A DNA stretch of 64,000 bases, from positions 122,205 to 186,204 of the forward strand of contig JADJHD010000016.1 in NCBI GenBank assembly GCA_016707705.1, written 5' to 3'. This document shows positions 26,643 to 35,702 of the stretch, piece by piece. The notes under the pieces were generated by a model. It did no database searches. It was not told the DNA's origin and saw nothing but the letters and a program-made list of their open reading frames with translations. The position numbers and the translations under genes were made by a program. This DNA comes from Bacteroidales bacterium (lineage in GTDB: Bacteria; Bacteroidota; Bacteroidia; Bacteroidales; UBA4417). The first letter of the stretch is position 1, and each line of letters opens with the position of its first letter.

Positions 26643-26901
26643 TTCAGAATATGTGATGATTTAATCAGGACAATATAGATTTTGCCCGGGATAACCCAAT
26701 CATGCTATCTATGGGACGAATCTTCAATATTCTTTAAAAAGATGCGGCACCATCCTATACACAAACAGCTCTCAAATTTCGTGATTTACTACAACATATT
26801 ACAGTAAATCAAATAAATTTAATAATAGCCTAATCGGTATTTAATTGCTAAATTACTAATTATCACTAAATATCAAATTTTTGAGATGAAAACCCATTGG
26901 A
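26643..26901. other. intergenic region upstream of the hybrid kinase
   Basis: About 260 bp of AT-rich sequence between the kinase start and the RND terminator. No gene, tRNA or clear promoter was identified. Confidence 0.5.
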
Positions 26902-26941
26902 AAAAATAAACCCCGCCAGGGTTTTACATCCGACGGGGTTT
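26902..26941 (-). terminator. intrinsic terminator of the RND efflux operon
   Basis: Arms AAACCCCG (26908-26915) and CGGGGTTT (26934-26941), read on the minus strand, are followed by ATTTTTT. The hairpin lies 22 bp beyond the RND permease stop. Confidence 0.82.
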
Positions 26942-26962
26942 ACTCAGAAAACGAAATATGCT

Positions 26963-29900
26963 TTATGCGCTCAACGCCTTTCTTGCTATTCTGTTCGACT
27001 TTCTGCGCGCTATTCTGATCTTCATTACATAGGTTATATAATACATTGCCGGAACAAAAATCAGGGTCAGGAAGGTTGCAAAGCTTAATCCGAAAATGAT
27101 TGTCCACGACAAAGGTCCCCAGAACATCGCATTGTCACCTCCAACATGAATATGCGGATTGAATTCGGTTAGAAGCGTCACAAAGTTCAGATTGAGTCCT
27201 ATTGCCAATGGCACCAGTCCAAGAATGGTAGCTGACGCAGTCAGGATTACAGGGGTAATACGGATCTTGCCTGCTGATATAATGGCATCCCTGGTCTTGT
27301 ATCCTCTTTCTTTCAAGGTATCTATGAATTCCACAATCAGGATTCCATTTCTTACCACAATACCTCCAAGGGCAACAATTCCCAGTCCGGTCATAATGAT
27401 TGAAATGGTCATGTTAAATATGACAACACCTAGCAATACCCCAATAACACTGAAGAATACCTCACTAAGAATAAGTACTGCCTTACCGAGTGAATTGAAC
27501 TGACTGATAAGGATAAAGAAAATCAAACCAATCGCAATCAACATGGCCATGGAAAGGAAGCTTGCAGCCTCCTGCTGGTCAACCTGCTCACCGGTCAAAC
27601 TTATGTTTACACCTTCATGTTTCGGAAAATCTTCTGCAATCTTCTCGATTTGAGGTACTATCTCATTAGCAGTATACCCGGATAGCACTTCACTTGATAT
27701 GGTGATAATCCTTTTCAGGTTCTGGCGCTTGATTCCTCCATAGGTATCAGTATATCCAATAGAAGCTACTGAGGACAAAGGAATGGAACGCAGCTGTCCG
27801 GAATTCATATCTCGATAGGTAATCTTCAGGTTCAGAAGGTTATTGATGTTATCACGGGTTTGTTTGGAATATTTCAATTGAATCGGGAATTCATCCTCCC
27901 CATCCTTGAATTTCGAAATTTCCTTACCCAATACGGCTGTCCTGATTTCAGTGGCTATCTGACCAGTTGATATTCCTTCAATATTGGCACGCGTACGATC
28001 AACATTAAGGACAATCTCCGGCTTGATTGCGGTAAAGTCAGTCTTGAGCTCCTCAACCCCTGGGATCTGCAATGAATCCAGATAATTCTGGAAAGCTTCA
28101 GCATCTGAAATCAAATCTTCCAGATTTTCACCGGTAACTTCTATATTGATAGGCTTTCCTGTAGGAGGTCCCATCTTGTTTTTCTCAACAATTATTTCAG
28201 CTCCGGGAATGCCCTTAACGGCTTTTCTGAACTCATCCATGTAGCCAGAAGTGCTTATTCCAGCCTGCCTGTTCTTGTATTCAACAAAATTTATAGTCAC
28301 TTTCCCCTTTTCTGAAGATGCAGAACGATCGAACATTCCTTCTCCGGCTCCAAGGGCTACATTTGTGATGATGGACTCTACATTGGGGTTATTCTCACCG
28401 AGGACTGATTTTATTCTGTTTTCAACAATCCTGGTGACTGAATCGGTCACAATCTGATCGGTCCCAACCGGAAGCTTGATAAAAACATCGATAGTGTTGG
28501 GCATATTGTCGGGGAAAAACACAACCTTAGGCTGCCTTAACCCTACCAGGAAAAAGGTAAAAAAGAATAACAACGTAATCGTCAACAAAAGGTAATATGG
28601 ATTGCGCCCTTTTAGGAAGAACACCAATTGTTTATGGTAGATTTCCATCAAAGAAGGCCATGCCTTTTCCTGCCACCACATAATATATCTCTTCAGGGCA
28701 GCATGATAGAATATTACAAGCAGGGCTGCCAATACAAGCAGGTTCCCGATTGCAAAAAATGTGGAAGAATGACTGACACCAAAAATGGCATAGAATATTA
28801 CAGAAACACCAATCAGGGCGATGACAGTTTTCCACATATTTCTCCTGCTCTTTTTTGCATCAGGAGCATCATACTCATGCTGCATAAAGGATGTTGCAAA
28901 AACAGGATTAAAGATATAAGCCACAAAAAGGGAGGCAAACAAGGTCAGAATTAGCGTTACCGGCATGTAGTACATGAACTTCCCGACAATACCGGGCCAG
29001 AATGCCAATGGAAAGAATGGTGCCAATGTTGTGAGCGTCCCCGACAGAATCGGCAGGAACACCTCCCCGGCCGCCTGCTTCGCCGCCAGTATTATATTGG
29101 GCTGCTTCTTATGTATTCGGTGAGTATTTTCGATAACCACAATCGCATCATCCACCACAATCCCCAGTGCGAAAATAAATCCGAACATTACAATCATATT
29201 CATTGTAAAGCCGAGTCCGGGCATAACCATATACGCAACAAACATTGAAAGGGGCACCGACAATCCAACAAAGAATGCATTGGTGAATCCCATGAAGAAC
29301 ATGAGAATGATGGTAACCAGGATAAATCCAAGAATGATGGTATTGTTTAGCTCTTCAAGAGTGTTGCGGGTATAGCGCGACATATCACCTGAAAGGGTAA
29401 CATTCACATCCTTCGGATACACTTTCCCCACAAGCTCCTTATAGATTATATCCTTAATCTTATCTGATGCATTGATCAGATTCTGTCCGCTCTTCTTGAT
29501 AATATTCAGTGTGATTACATTCTGTCCGTTAAGACGTGAAAAGCTTTCCTGTTCCTTGAAACCATCGTTGATGGTCGCAATGTCCTTTAAATATACCAAT
29601 GCACCGCTTGACGATTTGAATGCCAGGTTCCTGATAACATCAAGATCCTTGAACTGTCCAACAACGCGAATTGAACGCTTCATCCCGTAACTGCTGATAT
29701 TACCAGCAGAAATGGTCAGATTCTCAGAAGCAACAGCCCTTTCAATATCAGAAAAGGTCACACTTGCAGCCTGCATCTTGAAGATATCAGCATCAATCTG
29801 TATTTCCCTTTCCAGGGCACCAACAATATCGACGCGGGTGATTTCCTTCAATCCTTCAATTTTATCCTGAGCCTGCTCTGCATAGCTTTTCAGCTTCTCC

Positions 29901-30373
29901 AGATCATAATTGCCCGAAAGCTGAATATACAGGATGGGAATCTCAGAGAAGTCAATCTCCATTACATCAGGATTCTTTGGCAGGTTATTAGGAAGATCGG
30001 AGGAAGATTTATCCACCGCATCCTTCACTCGCTGCTTGGCTTCTGCCACATCCACATCGGTATTGAATTCTATAACAACAGTTGAGAAATCCTGCAATGA
30101 ACTGCTGGTGATTTTTTTAACTCCGGCAACACCTTTCAATTGTTTTTCAATCGGACGGGTAACCAGGTTTTCCATGTCAGTTGGAGAAGTCCCGGGATAA
30201 ACCGTGTTCACAAGGATGGTTGGGATCACGATTTCAGGAAACTGCTCCTTTGGAATATTCATATAGCTCTGAATCCCGAGCAGGGTGATGAATATTGCCA
30301 GCACATATACGCTGGTCTTATTGTCGATCGCCCAGCTGGCGGCAAAAAATTCCTTGAATTTATTCTTTTCCAT
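26963..30373 (-). CDS. RND family efflux permease
   Basis: The 1136-residue inner-membrane pump has two homologous halves with periplasmic porter domains. Landmarks are the N-terminal YVLAIFITLLGIQSYMNIPKEQFPEI, the helix-4 region FIFALGIVVDDAIVVIENTHRI and the second-half GIVALGGIVVRNGILIVEFID. The linker between the halves carries two extra hydrophobic segments (about residues 520-575), unlike AcrB. It exports drugs, lipids or metals using the proton gradient. A TTG at 30406 would add eleven residues; the ATG at 30373 is preferred. It is the last gene of a tetR-tolC-adaptor-permease operon. Confidence 0.93.
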   Translation of the reverse strand: MEKNKFKEFFAASWAIDNKTSVYVLAIFITLLGIQSYMNIPKEQFPEIVIPTILVNTVYPGTSPTDMENLVTRPIEKQLKGVAGVKKITSSSLQDFSTVVIEFNTDVDVAEAKQRVKDAVDKSSSDLPNNLPKNPDVMEIDFSEIPILYIQLSGNYDLEKLKSYAEQAQDKIEGLKEITRVDIVGALEREIQIDADIFKMQAASVTFSDIERAVASENLTISAGNISSYGMKRSIRVVGQFKDLDVIRNLAFKSSSGALVYLKDIATINDGFKEQESFSRLNGQNVITLNIIKKSGQNLINASDKIKDIIYKELVGKVYPKDVNVTLSGDMSRYTRNTLEELNNTIILGFILVTIILMFFMGFTNAFFVGLSVPLSMFVAYMVMPGLGFTMNMIVMFGFIFALGIVVDDAIVVIENTHRIHKKQPNIILAAKQAAGEVFLPILSGTLTTLAPFFPLAFWPGIVGKFMYYMPVTLILTLFASLFVAYIFNPVFATSFMQHEYDAPDAKKSRRNMWKTVIALIGVSVIFYAIFGVSHSSTFFAIGNLLVLAALLVIFYHAALKRYIMWWQEKAWPSLMEIYHKQLVFFLKGRNPYYLLLTITLLFFFTFFLVGLRQPKVVFFPDNMPNTIDVFIKLPVGTDQIVTDSVTRIVENRIKSVLGENNPNVESIITNVALGAGEGMFDRSASSEKGKVTINFVEYKNRQAGISTSGYMDEFRKAVKGIPGAEIIVEKNKMGPPTGKPINIEVTGENLEDLISDAEAFQNYLDSLQIPGVEELKTDFTAIKPEIVLNVDRTRANIEGISTGQIATEIRTAVLGKEISKFKDGEDEFPIQLKYSKQTRDNINNLLNLKITYRDMNSGQLRSIPLSSVASIGYTDTYGGIKRQNLKRIITISSEVLSGYTANEIVPQIEKIAEDFPKHEGVNISLTGEQVDQQEAASFLSMAMLIAIGLIFFILISQFNSLGKAVLILSEVFFSVIGVLLGVVIFNMTISIIMTGLGIVALGGIVVRNGILIVEFIDTLKERGYKTRDAIISAGKIRITPVILTASATILGLVPLAIGLNLNFVTLLTEFNPHIHVGGDNAMFWGPLSWTIIFGLSFATFLTLIFVPAMYYITYVMKIRIARRKSNRIARKALSA

Positions 30374-30443
30374 AAGGTGTGTTTTTACGCTTATCCTGCT
30401 TTTCAACAGGATGGCACATATTTGTATTTTAATTCAAGGTCTG

Positions 30444-31580
30444 TTAAAACTTAATCAACTGCCCTTCAACCAATGAGTTGAAACCTGTAGTGATGAGTTG
30501 GTCTCCTTCTGCAAGTCCGGTCTTGATCTCAGCCAGTCCGTTGTAGGTCTGTCCGACTTCCACCTTCTGCTTCATGGCAACACAGTTGTTGCCCTGGTCT
30601 TTTACAACCCAGACAAACTTACCAGCCTGTGAATCCTTCACAATGTTAACAGGGATAACAACAGCCTTGGGATTATTGTAGTCGTTGATTTTCACGACTG
30701 CCATCATATTAGCCCTGAAATCCACCTTATTGCTGGCTCCCAGTCTCATTTCCACCTGGAATGAACGGTTTGTAGGATTGATATACTTGCTGCTGAATTG
30801 AATCTTGGTGTCAAATTCTGAATTGAAATCAGGGAAGAACACCTTTACATTATTTCCCGGTTTTACTTTAGGGGCATATACTTCTGCGATATCAGCCATA
30901 ATCTTGACTGAGTTGAAGTTTACAACCCTGAATGAAGGCAATGGACTCTGAGGTGAAGCATATTGCCCAACCTTAATGTTAACCTCTTCAATAGAACCAT
31001 TAATTGGTGATTTGACCTTGTAAAGATCCAGCTGCTCAGTTAAGGCAAGAAGATTCCTCTCCGCTGTTTCCTTGTTTGATTTAGCCTGAAGATACTGGAC
31101 CTCTGATCCAATCTTCTGATCCCACAATGCCTTATACTTAGTGTAAAAAGTATTGGCAAGGTCTGCATTAACCTTTGCAGTTTCTATATTCTTGGCAAGA
31201 ACGGAATTGTCGAGTTGAGCCAGAACCTGTCCCTTCTTTACCATCTCCCCTTCCTTAACATACACTGCTGTTACAGTTCCCATATTTGCAGGAAATACTG
31301 AGGTATTCTCCTCTCCGTCTACTTTGCCCTGTACTTCGATATAATGATTGAACTCTGAGATTGCTACCTTGGTTACCATAACATCAGTATACTTGGCTGT
31401 GGTTGAATCTGTCAGTTTCAACTCAGTTTCAAGTTTCTTGATCTGATTGGCTAATTCATCATGCTGTTTTATCAGCTTGTCGAGTTCAGCCTTTTTATCC
31501 ATTTTGCCACCACATGATGCCAGGAAAACAACGATGCCTAAGCCCATGATGAATTTGAAAGAATGATTGTTGCTTTTCAT
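30444..31580 (-). CDS. RND efflux periplasmic adaptor lipoprotein
   Basis: This 378-residue membrane-fusion protein is lipid-anchored at Cys23 (VVFLASCGGK). It has a short N-terminal coiled coil (about 28-55) and a split lipoyl/barrel-sandwich domain (FPANMGTVTAVYVKEGEMVKKGQVLAQLD and KVKSPINGSIEEVNIKVGQYASP). These flank a helical hairpin (about 120-175) and are followed by beta-barrel and membrane-proximal domains. It joins the permease to the TolC channel. The permease gene starts 70 bp downstream and the TolC gene stops 56 bp upstream. Confidence 0.92.
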   Translation of the reverse strand: MKSNNHSFKFIMGLGIVVFLASCGGKMDKKAELDKLIKQHDELANQIKKLETELKLTDSTTAKYTDVMVTKVAISEFNHYIEVQGKVDGEENTSVFPANMGTVTAVYVKEGEMVKKGQVLAQLDNSVLAKNIETAKVNADLANTFYTKYKALWDQKIGSEVQYLQAKSNKETAERNLLALTEQLDLYKVKSPINGSIEEVNIKVGQYASPQSPLPSFRVVNFNSVKIMADIAEVYAPKVKPGNNVKVFFPDFNSEFDTKIQFSSKYINPTNRSFQVEMRLGASNKVDFRANMMAVVKINDYNNPKAVVIPVNIVKDSQAGKFVWVVKDQGNNCVAMKQKVEVGQTYNGLAEIKTGLAEGDQLITTGFNSLVEGQLIKF

Positions 31581-31636
31581 TTTAGTCAGTTTTATCTTGA
31601 TATGCTGTTATCGGATTGGAATTTATTTACAGATGC

Positions 31637-33031
31637 TTATTGAAGGTTTAGAAGCTTTTCGAGCTTGTTCTTTGCAGTTAGCAGTGAATATAGGGAGGTA
31701 AAATAGTTCTTTTCAGCAGTCAAATACTGATTCTGTGCAGTAGTGAGATCCATACTTGTTGAAATCCCCTCCTTGAATTTAGTCAGTGTCTTCTCATAAA
31801 TCCTGCTGGTTAGCTCTATATTTCTCTGATCGTTGAGAAACTGGTCATAGGCTGAATTAAGTGCATTTCTTGAATTGATAAAATCAAGCTGAAGTCCCTG
31901 AGCTACATTATCCTTGGTATTCCGGATTTTCTGAAGTTCCATAACTCTTTGTGAAAGCTGTGAATTACGCTGTCCACTGGAGAAAATCGGAACATTCAGC
32001 GATAACCCTGCAATGTCTTTCATTGTAAAATCAAAATCAGCCTTCTTTGCATTTTCAGTATGCTTATAGAATGCCGCAAGCGTCGGCAGATAGGCACTTT
32101 TCTGACGTTTAAGATTAAGAACACCTACTGCTTCCTGATTCTCCATAATCTTATATCCGATCTGGTTCTGAACCTGAAATTGTTTTGAAACGATTGAAGC
32201 TATGTCGGATACCTTAACAATTTCATCTATGCTCTCGGTTAACTTAACCGGGGTTTCAAATGGCACGCCAATCTGAAACTTCAGCAAGTCCTGCGATGCC
32301 AATACCTGGTTATCAATGGTCCTGATGGCATTTTCAAGTGTATGAACGGTTAGTTCTATCTGGTCAACATCGGTCTCTTCAATAAATCCCTGCTTGTTCA
32401 TCTCCCTCATGTCCGACAAGGTCTTGTTGAGGTTGGTCAGAGATTGGGAAACAATCTCCTTGTTGCGCTGCATCACCAACACCAGATAATAGGAGTTGGC
32501 AACTGCTTCCTTAAGGTCACTAACCGAAGAAGCATAGCTGTTTTGAGAAATCTGGAAAAACACCTTTGTTGCCTGCAGACCAACAAGGTATTCACCACTG
32601 AAGATAATCTGCGATACATTCAGGCTCACGGAAGCATTGTCCTTAACCCCAAGTTTAATAGGATCACCCGGGAAATAATTAAGGAAGATGGAGTCGTTGT
32701 TTAAACCGGTAGGTACACCTGATAATGTGATTCCTTCACGGTGTGTCGAAAGCAGTGATGCCCCGCCAAAACTCATTTCCGGAACCTTGAAGATATGCTG
32801 GTAGCTGCCGGAAACACTAACCTGTGGAAGTCCAATAGCTGTTGTTTCCCATATCTTCTTCTTAGCCATCTCTATATCCAGCTTGGCATTCTTCATTCCG
32901 GTATTATGTTCCAATGCATAATCCTGTGCCTGCTTTAAACTCAGACTGATCTCTGCACTCTGCTGCGAAAATGACTGCAGGGAAAGCGCACAGGCTATAA
33001 GGGTTGTCAGTAAATAAGTGTAGTGTTTCAT
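31637..33031 (-). CDS. TolC family outer-membrane channel
   Basis: The 464-residue protein has a signal peptide ending near LQSFSQQ and the repeated helical architecture of TolC proteins. This is seen in ISLSLKQAQDYALEHNTGMKNAKLDIEMAKKKI and in the internal repeat GLSLNVPIFSSGQRNSQLSQ. It forms the outer-membrane duct of the tripartite pump. It lies 37 bp after the tetR stop and before the adaptor gene, in the gene order usual for Bacteroidota efflux operons. Confidence 0.92.
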   Translation of the reverse strand: MKHYTYLLTTLIACALSLQSFSQQSAEISLSLKQAQDYALEHNTGMKNAKLDIEMAKKKIWETTAIGLPQVSVSGSYQHIFKVPEMSFGGASLLSTHREGITLSGVPTGLNNDSIFLNYFPGDPIKLGVKDNASVSLNVSQIIFSGEYLVGLQATKVFFQISQNSYASSVSDLKEAVANSYYLVLVMQRNKEIVSQSLTNLNKTLSDMREMNKQGFIEETDVDQIELTVHTLENAIRTIDNQVLASQDLLKFQIGVPFETPVKLTESIDEIVKVSDIASIVSKQFQVQNQIGYKIMENQEAVGVLNLKRQKSAYLPTLAAFYKHTENAKKADFDFTMKDIAGLSLNVPIFSSGQRNSQLSQRVMELQKIRNTKDNVAQGLQLDFINSRNALNSAYDQFLNDQRNIELTSRIYEKTLTKFKEGISTSMDLTTAQNQYLTAEKNYFTSLYSLLTAKNKLEKLLNLQ

Positions 33032-33068
33032 TTGATCAGAAAAATTTATGATTTCAAACTATTGTAGG

Positions 33069-33701
33069 CTAATTGATTCCTCCCTTAACATGCTGTGAAG
33101 GCTGCAGCTGCTTTTCGTAGTATTCAAGTCCTTGTGGATTTGAAATACCACGTATATGATTATCGAACATCACCTGAAACAGATTGGTGAATGAGAAATC
33201 CTCCGACTGAAGGAAATCCGGATCATTTATATATTCAAGTTTCTGAACATACAGGCGTGCCACCAGTTCTACAGGCAGATCATCCCTGTATAAACCTTCT
33301 GCTATCCCTCTCCTCATATTTTCAACAATCTGATTGAAAATAATTTCCTTCTTGGAATGGTTGAACTTCCTGAAGATCTCTGGATAATACTTCTGAAGAT
33401 CAAAGGTTATGGAAGGATTGAAATGCTGCATTTCAGTACAAACCTTACGACTAACCCTAAGTAATTGGTCAATCGCATTGCATCCTTCTTCTGTTGCGGT
33501 GTTAACTGCAAAGACTGCATCCTGAACTACAAAATCCAGTGTCCGCTCAATCAGATCAGTTTTGTTTTCAACATACTGATACATGGTTTTCTTGGAAATC
33601 CCCATTTCACGGCACAAATCATCCATCGACAGACTCCTTAGTCCATACTTGATGAACAGATGGGAACTTTCCCTTAAAATCATTTTTAGCTTATCATCCA
33701 T
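33069..33701 (-). CDS. TetR/AcrR family repressor of the efflux operon
   Basis: The 210-residue regulator has an N-terminal helix-turn-helix (about 10-55): ESSHLFIKYGLRSLSMDDLCREMGISKKTMYQYVENKTDLI. An all-helical ligand-binding domain follows. The frame is open 72 codons further upstream, but that extension covers the promoter and operator and has no domain, so the ATG at 33701 is chosen. Position at the head of the efflux operon makes self-repression and pump control likely. The binding site is probably the GGAAAC inverted repeat at 33739-33776. Confidence 0.9.
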   Translation of the reverse strand: MDDKLKMILRESSHLFIKYGLRSLSMDDLCREMGISKKTMYQYVENKTDLIERTLDFVVQDAVFAVNTATEEGCNAIDQLLRVSRKVCTEMQHFNPSITFDLQKYYPEIFRKFNHSKKEIIFNQIVENMRRGIAEGLYRDDLPVELVARLYVQKLEYINDPDFLQSEDFSFTNLFQVMFDNHIRGISNPQGLEYYEKQLQPSQHVKGGIN

Positions 33702-33722
33702 ACGATTCAATTCATTGGGCTG

Positions 33723-33730
33723 CAAAATTA
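33723..33730 (-). promoter_or_regulatory. -7 promoter element of the tetR-tolC-adaptor-RND operon
   Basis: TAATTTTG on the minus strand is an exact TAnnTTTG match, 21 bp before the tetR ATG. The GGAAAC operator begins 9 bp further upstream, covering the expected -33 position. Confidence 0.55.
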
Positions 33731-33738
33731 ATCTTTTT

Positions 33739-33776
33739 GGAAACAGTGGAAACGTTTTTGATGCTAAAATGTTTCC
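33739..33776. promoter_or_regulatory. candidate TetR operator: GGAAAC inverted repeat plus an extra half-site
   Basis: On the plus strand GGAAACGTTTT (33748-33758) and AAAATGTTTCC (33766-33776) form an inverted repeat with 10 of 11 arm positions matching and a 7-bp spacer. A further direct GGAAAC stands at 33739-33744, nine bases before the left arm. The site overlaps the -33 region of the efflux promoter, an ideal location for repression. Confidence 0.6.
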
Positions 33777-33976
33777 TTCGTTTCTTTTGTGCACAATGTA
33801 ACTAACAGAACGAACTTTATTTTGTTCTGCAAAACTCAAAAAAAAGCAGAGGGTGCAATAGTAAGATTCGGTGAATGCCGGAAAGATTGCGGTAAACAGG
33901 GGAATTGGCTCATTCAATGCTAAACTGAATGAGTGCGGATTGAAACAGCTACGAAGGAGAAGTGGATATGCGCAGC

Positions 33977-35611
33977 CTATTCCTTTACTGCATTTTTACT
34001 GATAACAGTATTCCCATGCCTGAACGAAAGGCTAACTGTTAACAGGAACATTAAGGCTGCTACCAGGAGAAAAATCCTCCCTATGTAATCGCCATACTGC
34101 ACATAAAAGGTAATCTTGTCATTGGTATTGATCACTGACCTGATGGTTGCAGGAACCCAGTATTCGGTGGCCTGACTGATATCACCCCTTTGATTGATGA
34201 AACATGAGATACCGGTATTGGCAGATCTTGCAACACTTCTTCTGGTTTCAATTGCCCTGAGCCTTGAAAACAGCAGATGCTGCCTGTGCCCTGCAGTATT
34301 GCCCCACCAGCCGTCATTTGTTATCACGAAGATTACATTGGCTCCATTATTAATGAATCTGTTGACGAACTCTCCGTAAACGGACTCATAGCATATTACC
34401 GATGCAACCTTTCCGTCGCCAGCAAACAGGAATGGTTTCTGATTGGGATCTTTCGCCAGACTGCCAATCGTACCTCCAAGATCAAGTGCAAACTTTTCCA
34501 AAAATTTGAAAACTTTCGGATAAGGCATTTGCTCCACTCCCGGAGTGAGCTTTGATTTATGATACACTCCAAGTTCTCCTTTATTGCTTACATAAAGTGC
34601 AGTATTGTATGCATCATAATACCTTTCGGCATCCCTGAACTTGCGGGCTGTCAAACTCAAAGGCTCGCCTTCTGCAAAGATTTTTCTGGTCGACATGCCA
34701 ACTATAGCCGACATACGAGGGTATTTAGCAACAAAGTCTTTCAGAATCTGTACACTGGGCACATTTTCCAACTGATCCTCCCAGGCATGCTCCTGGACTG
34801 CACTCTCAGGAAATACGATGCAGTCTGTCAGGCTATCGGACTTTGTGGCGGCTTGTGCCAGCATCCTGCGCGTGACTGAAACCGGATCAAGGTCATACTG
34901 CTCATTGTATGGGTCAAGATTGGGCTGGACAACAACCACATCCAATGGATGCTTTTCTTCCTTATAGGTACTGTACATTATCTGTGATATCACAACCGGC
35001 ACAATAAGCAGGAAAAGCGAAGAACCCATCAGAACAGCAACATCCCTGCTGCATATCTTCCGGATGATTCTGAGTTGAATGAATCTCATTAATAGTATGT
35101 TCACCACCAGAACCCACAATGAACCTCCAAAACTCCCGGTAAACTCATACCATTGTATCCATCTCGGAAAGGAAGCAAATCCATTGCCCAGATTAAGCCA
35201 TGGCCAGTTGAGGTCCCAGCGGAGATGCATGTATTCATAGGAGAGCCAATAGGCAATAAGTGCAATGTAACCTGCACTCTCAGCACGCATCTTCCTGTGT
35301 GTTACATGGAAAAGGAAAAATGCCCCTGACATCAGGATGGTATTGATGATAACTGCAGCAATCACACCAACCAGCGTGGCATTGTATATCCAATAGGTAG
35401 TAAGTGAGTTGAAAATGATAAATGTTATGGCTACATATCCAAGGAATGAGGTGGACTTGTTGTTGAGCCGGTTACTCCAGTAATCACTTTCTATTAGCAA
35501 CAAAGGTATGAATGCAATAAAAAGCAATGGGGCAAAACCGTCCTGCGGCCAGGCAAAGGCCAGCAGCAATCCTGAAAGGACAGACAGGCCTAACTTATGA
35601 AGCTTTTTCAT
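33977..35611 (-). CDS. lnt: apolipoprotein N-acyltransferase
   Basis: The 544-residue protein has about seven to eight membrane helices and a periplasmic nitrilase domain (about 225-495). The triad is complete: Glu in IVFPESAVQE, Lys in GVYHKSKLTPGVEQMPYP and Cys in ASVICYESVYGEF. It adds the third acyl chain to lipoproteins in the inner membrane, consistent with the many lipoprotein genes in this window. It starts 91 bp after the stop of oadA on the same strand. Confidence 0.93.
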   Translation of the reverse strand: MKKLHKLGLSVLSGLLLAFAWPQDGFAPLLFIAFIPLLLIESDYWSNRLNNKSTSFLGYVAITFIIFNSLTTYWIYNATLVGVIAAVIINTILMSGAFFLFHVTHRKMRAESAGYIALIAYWLSYEYMHLRWDLNWPWLNLGNGFASFPRWIQWYEFTGSFGGSLWVLVVNILLMRFIQLRIIRKICSRDVAVLMGSSLFLLIVPVVISQIMYSTYKEEKHPLDVVVVQPNLDPYNEQYDLDPVSVTRRMLAQAATKSDSLTDCIVFPESAVQEHAWEDQLENVPSVQILKDFVAKYPRMSAIVGMSTRKIFAEGEPLSLTARKFRDAERYYDAYNTALYVSNKGELGVYHKSKLTPGVEQMPYPKVFKFLEKFALDLGGTIGSLAKDPNQKPFLFAGDGKVASVICYESVYGEFVNRFINNGANVIFVITNDGWWGNTAGHRQHLLFSRLRAIETRRSVARSANTGISCFINQRGDISQATEYWVPATIRSVINTNDKITFYVQYGDYIGRIFLLVAALMFLLTVSLSFRHGNTVISKNAVKE

Positions 35612-35702
35612 GAGATTCTTGTGTGGGACACAAAGATATCAATTTGCAGAATGCCAATCAGGACATATAATCTGCATGGAATTGCAAGGAATTCGGTTTT
35701 GT

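Noticed and set aside
33702..33917. 72-codon N-terminal extension of the TetR protein
   Set aside because: It spans the promoter and operator and encodes no domain; the helix-turn-helix starts normally from the ATG at 33701.
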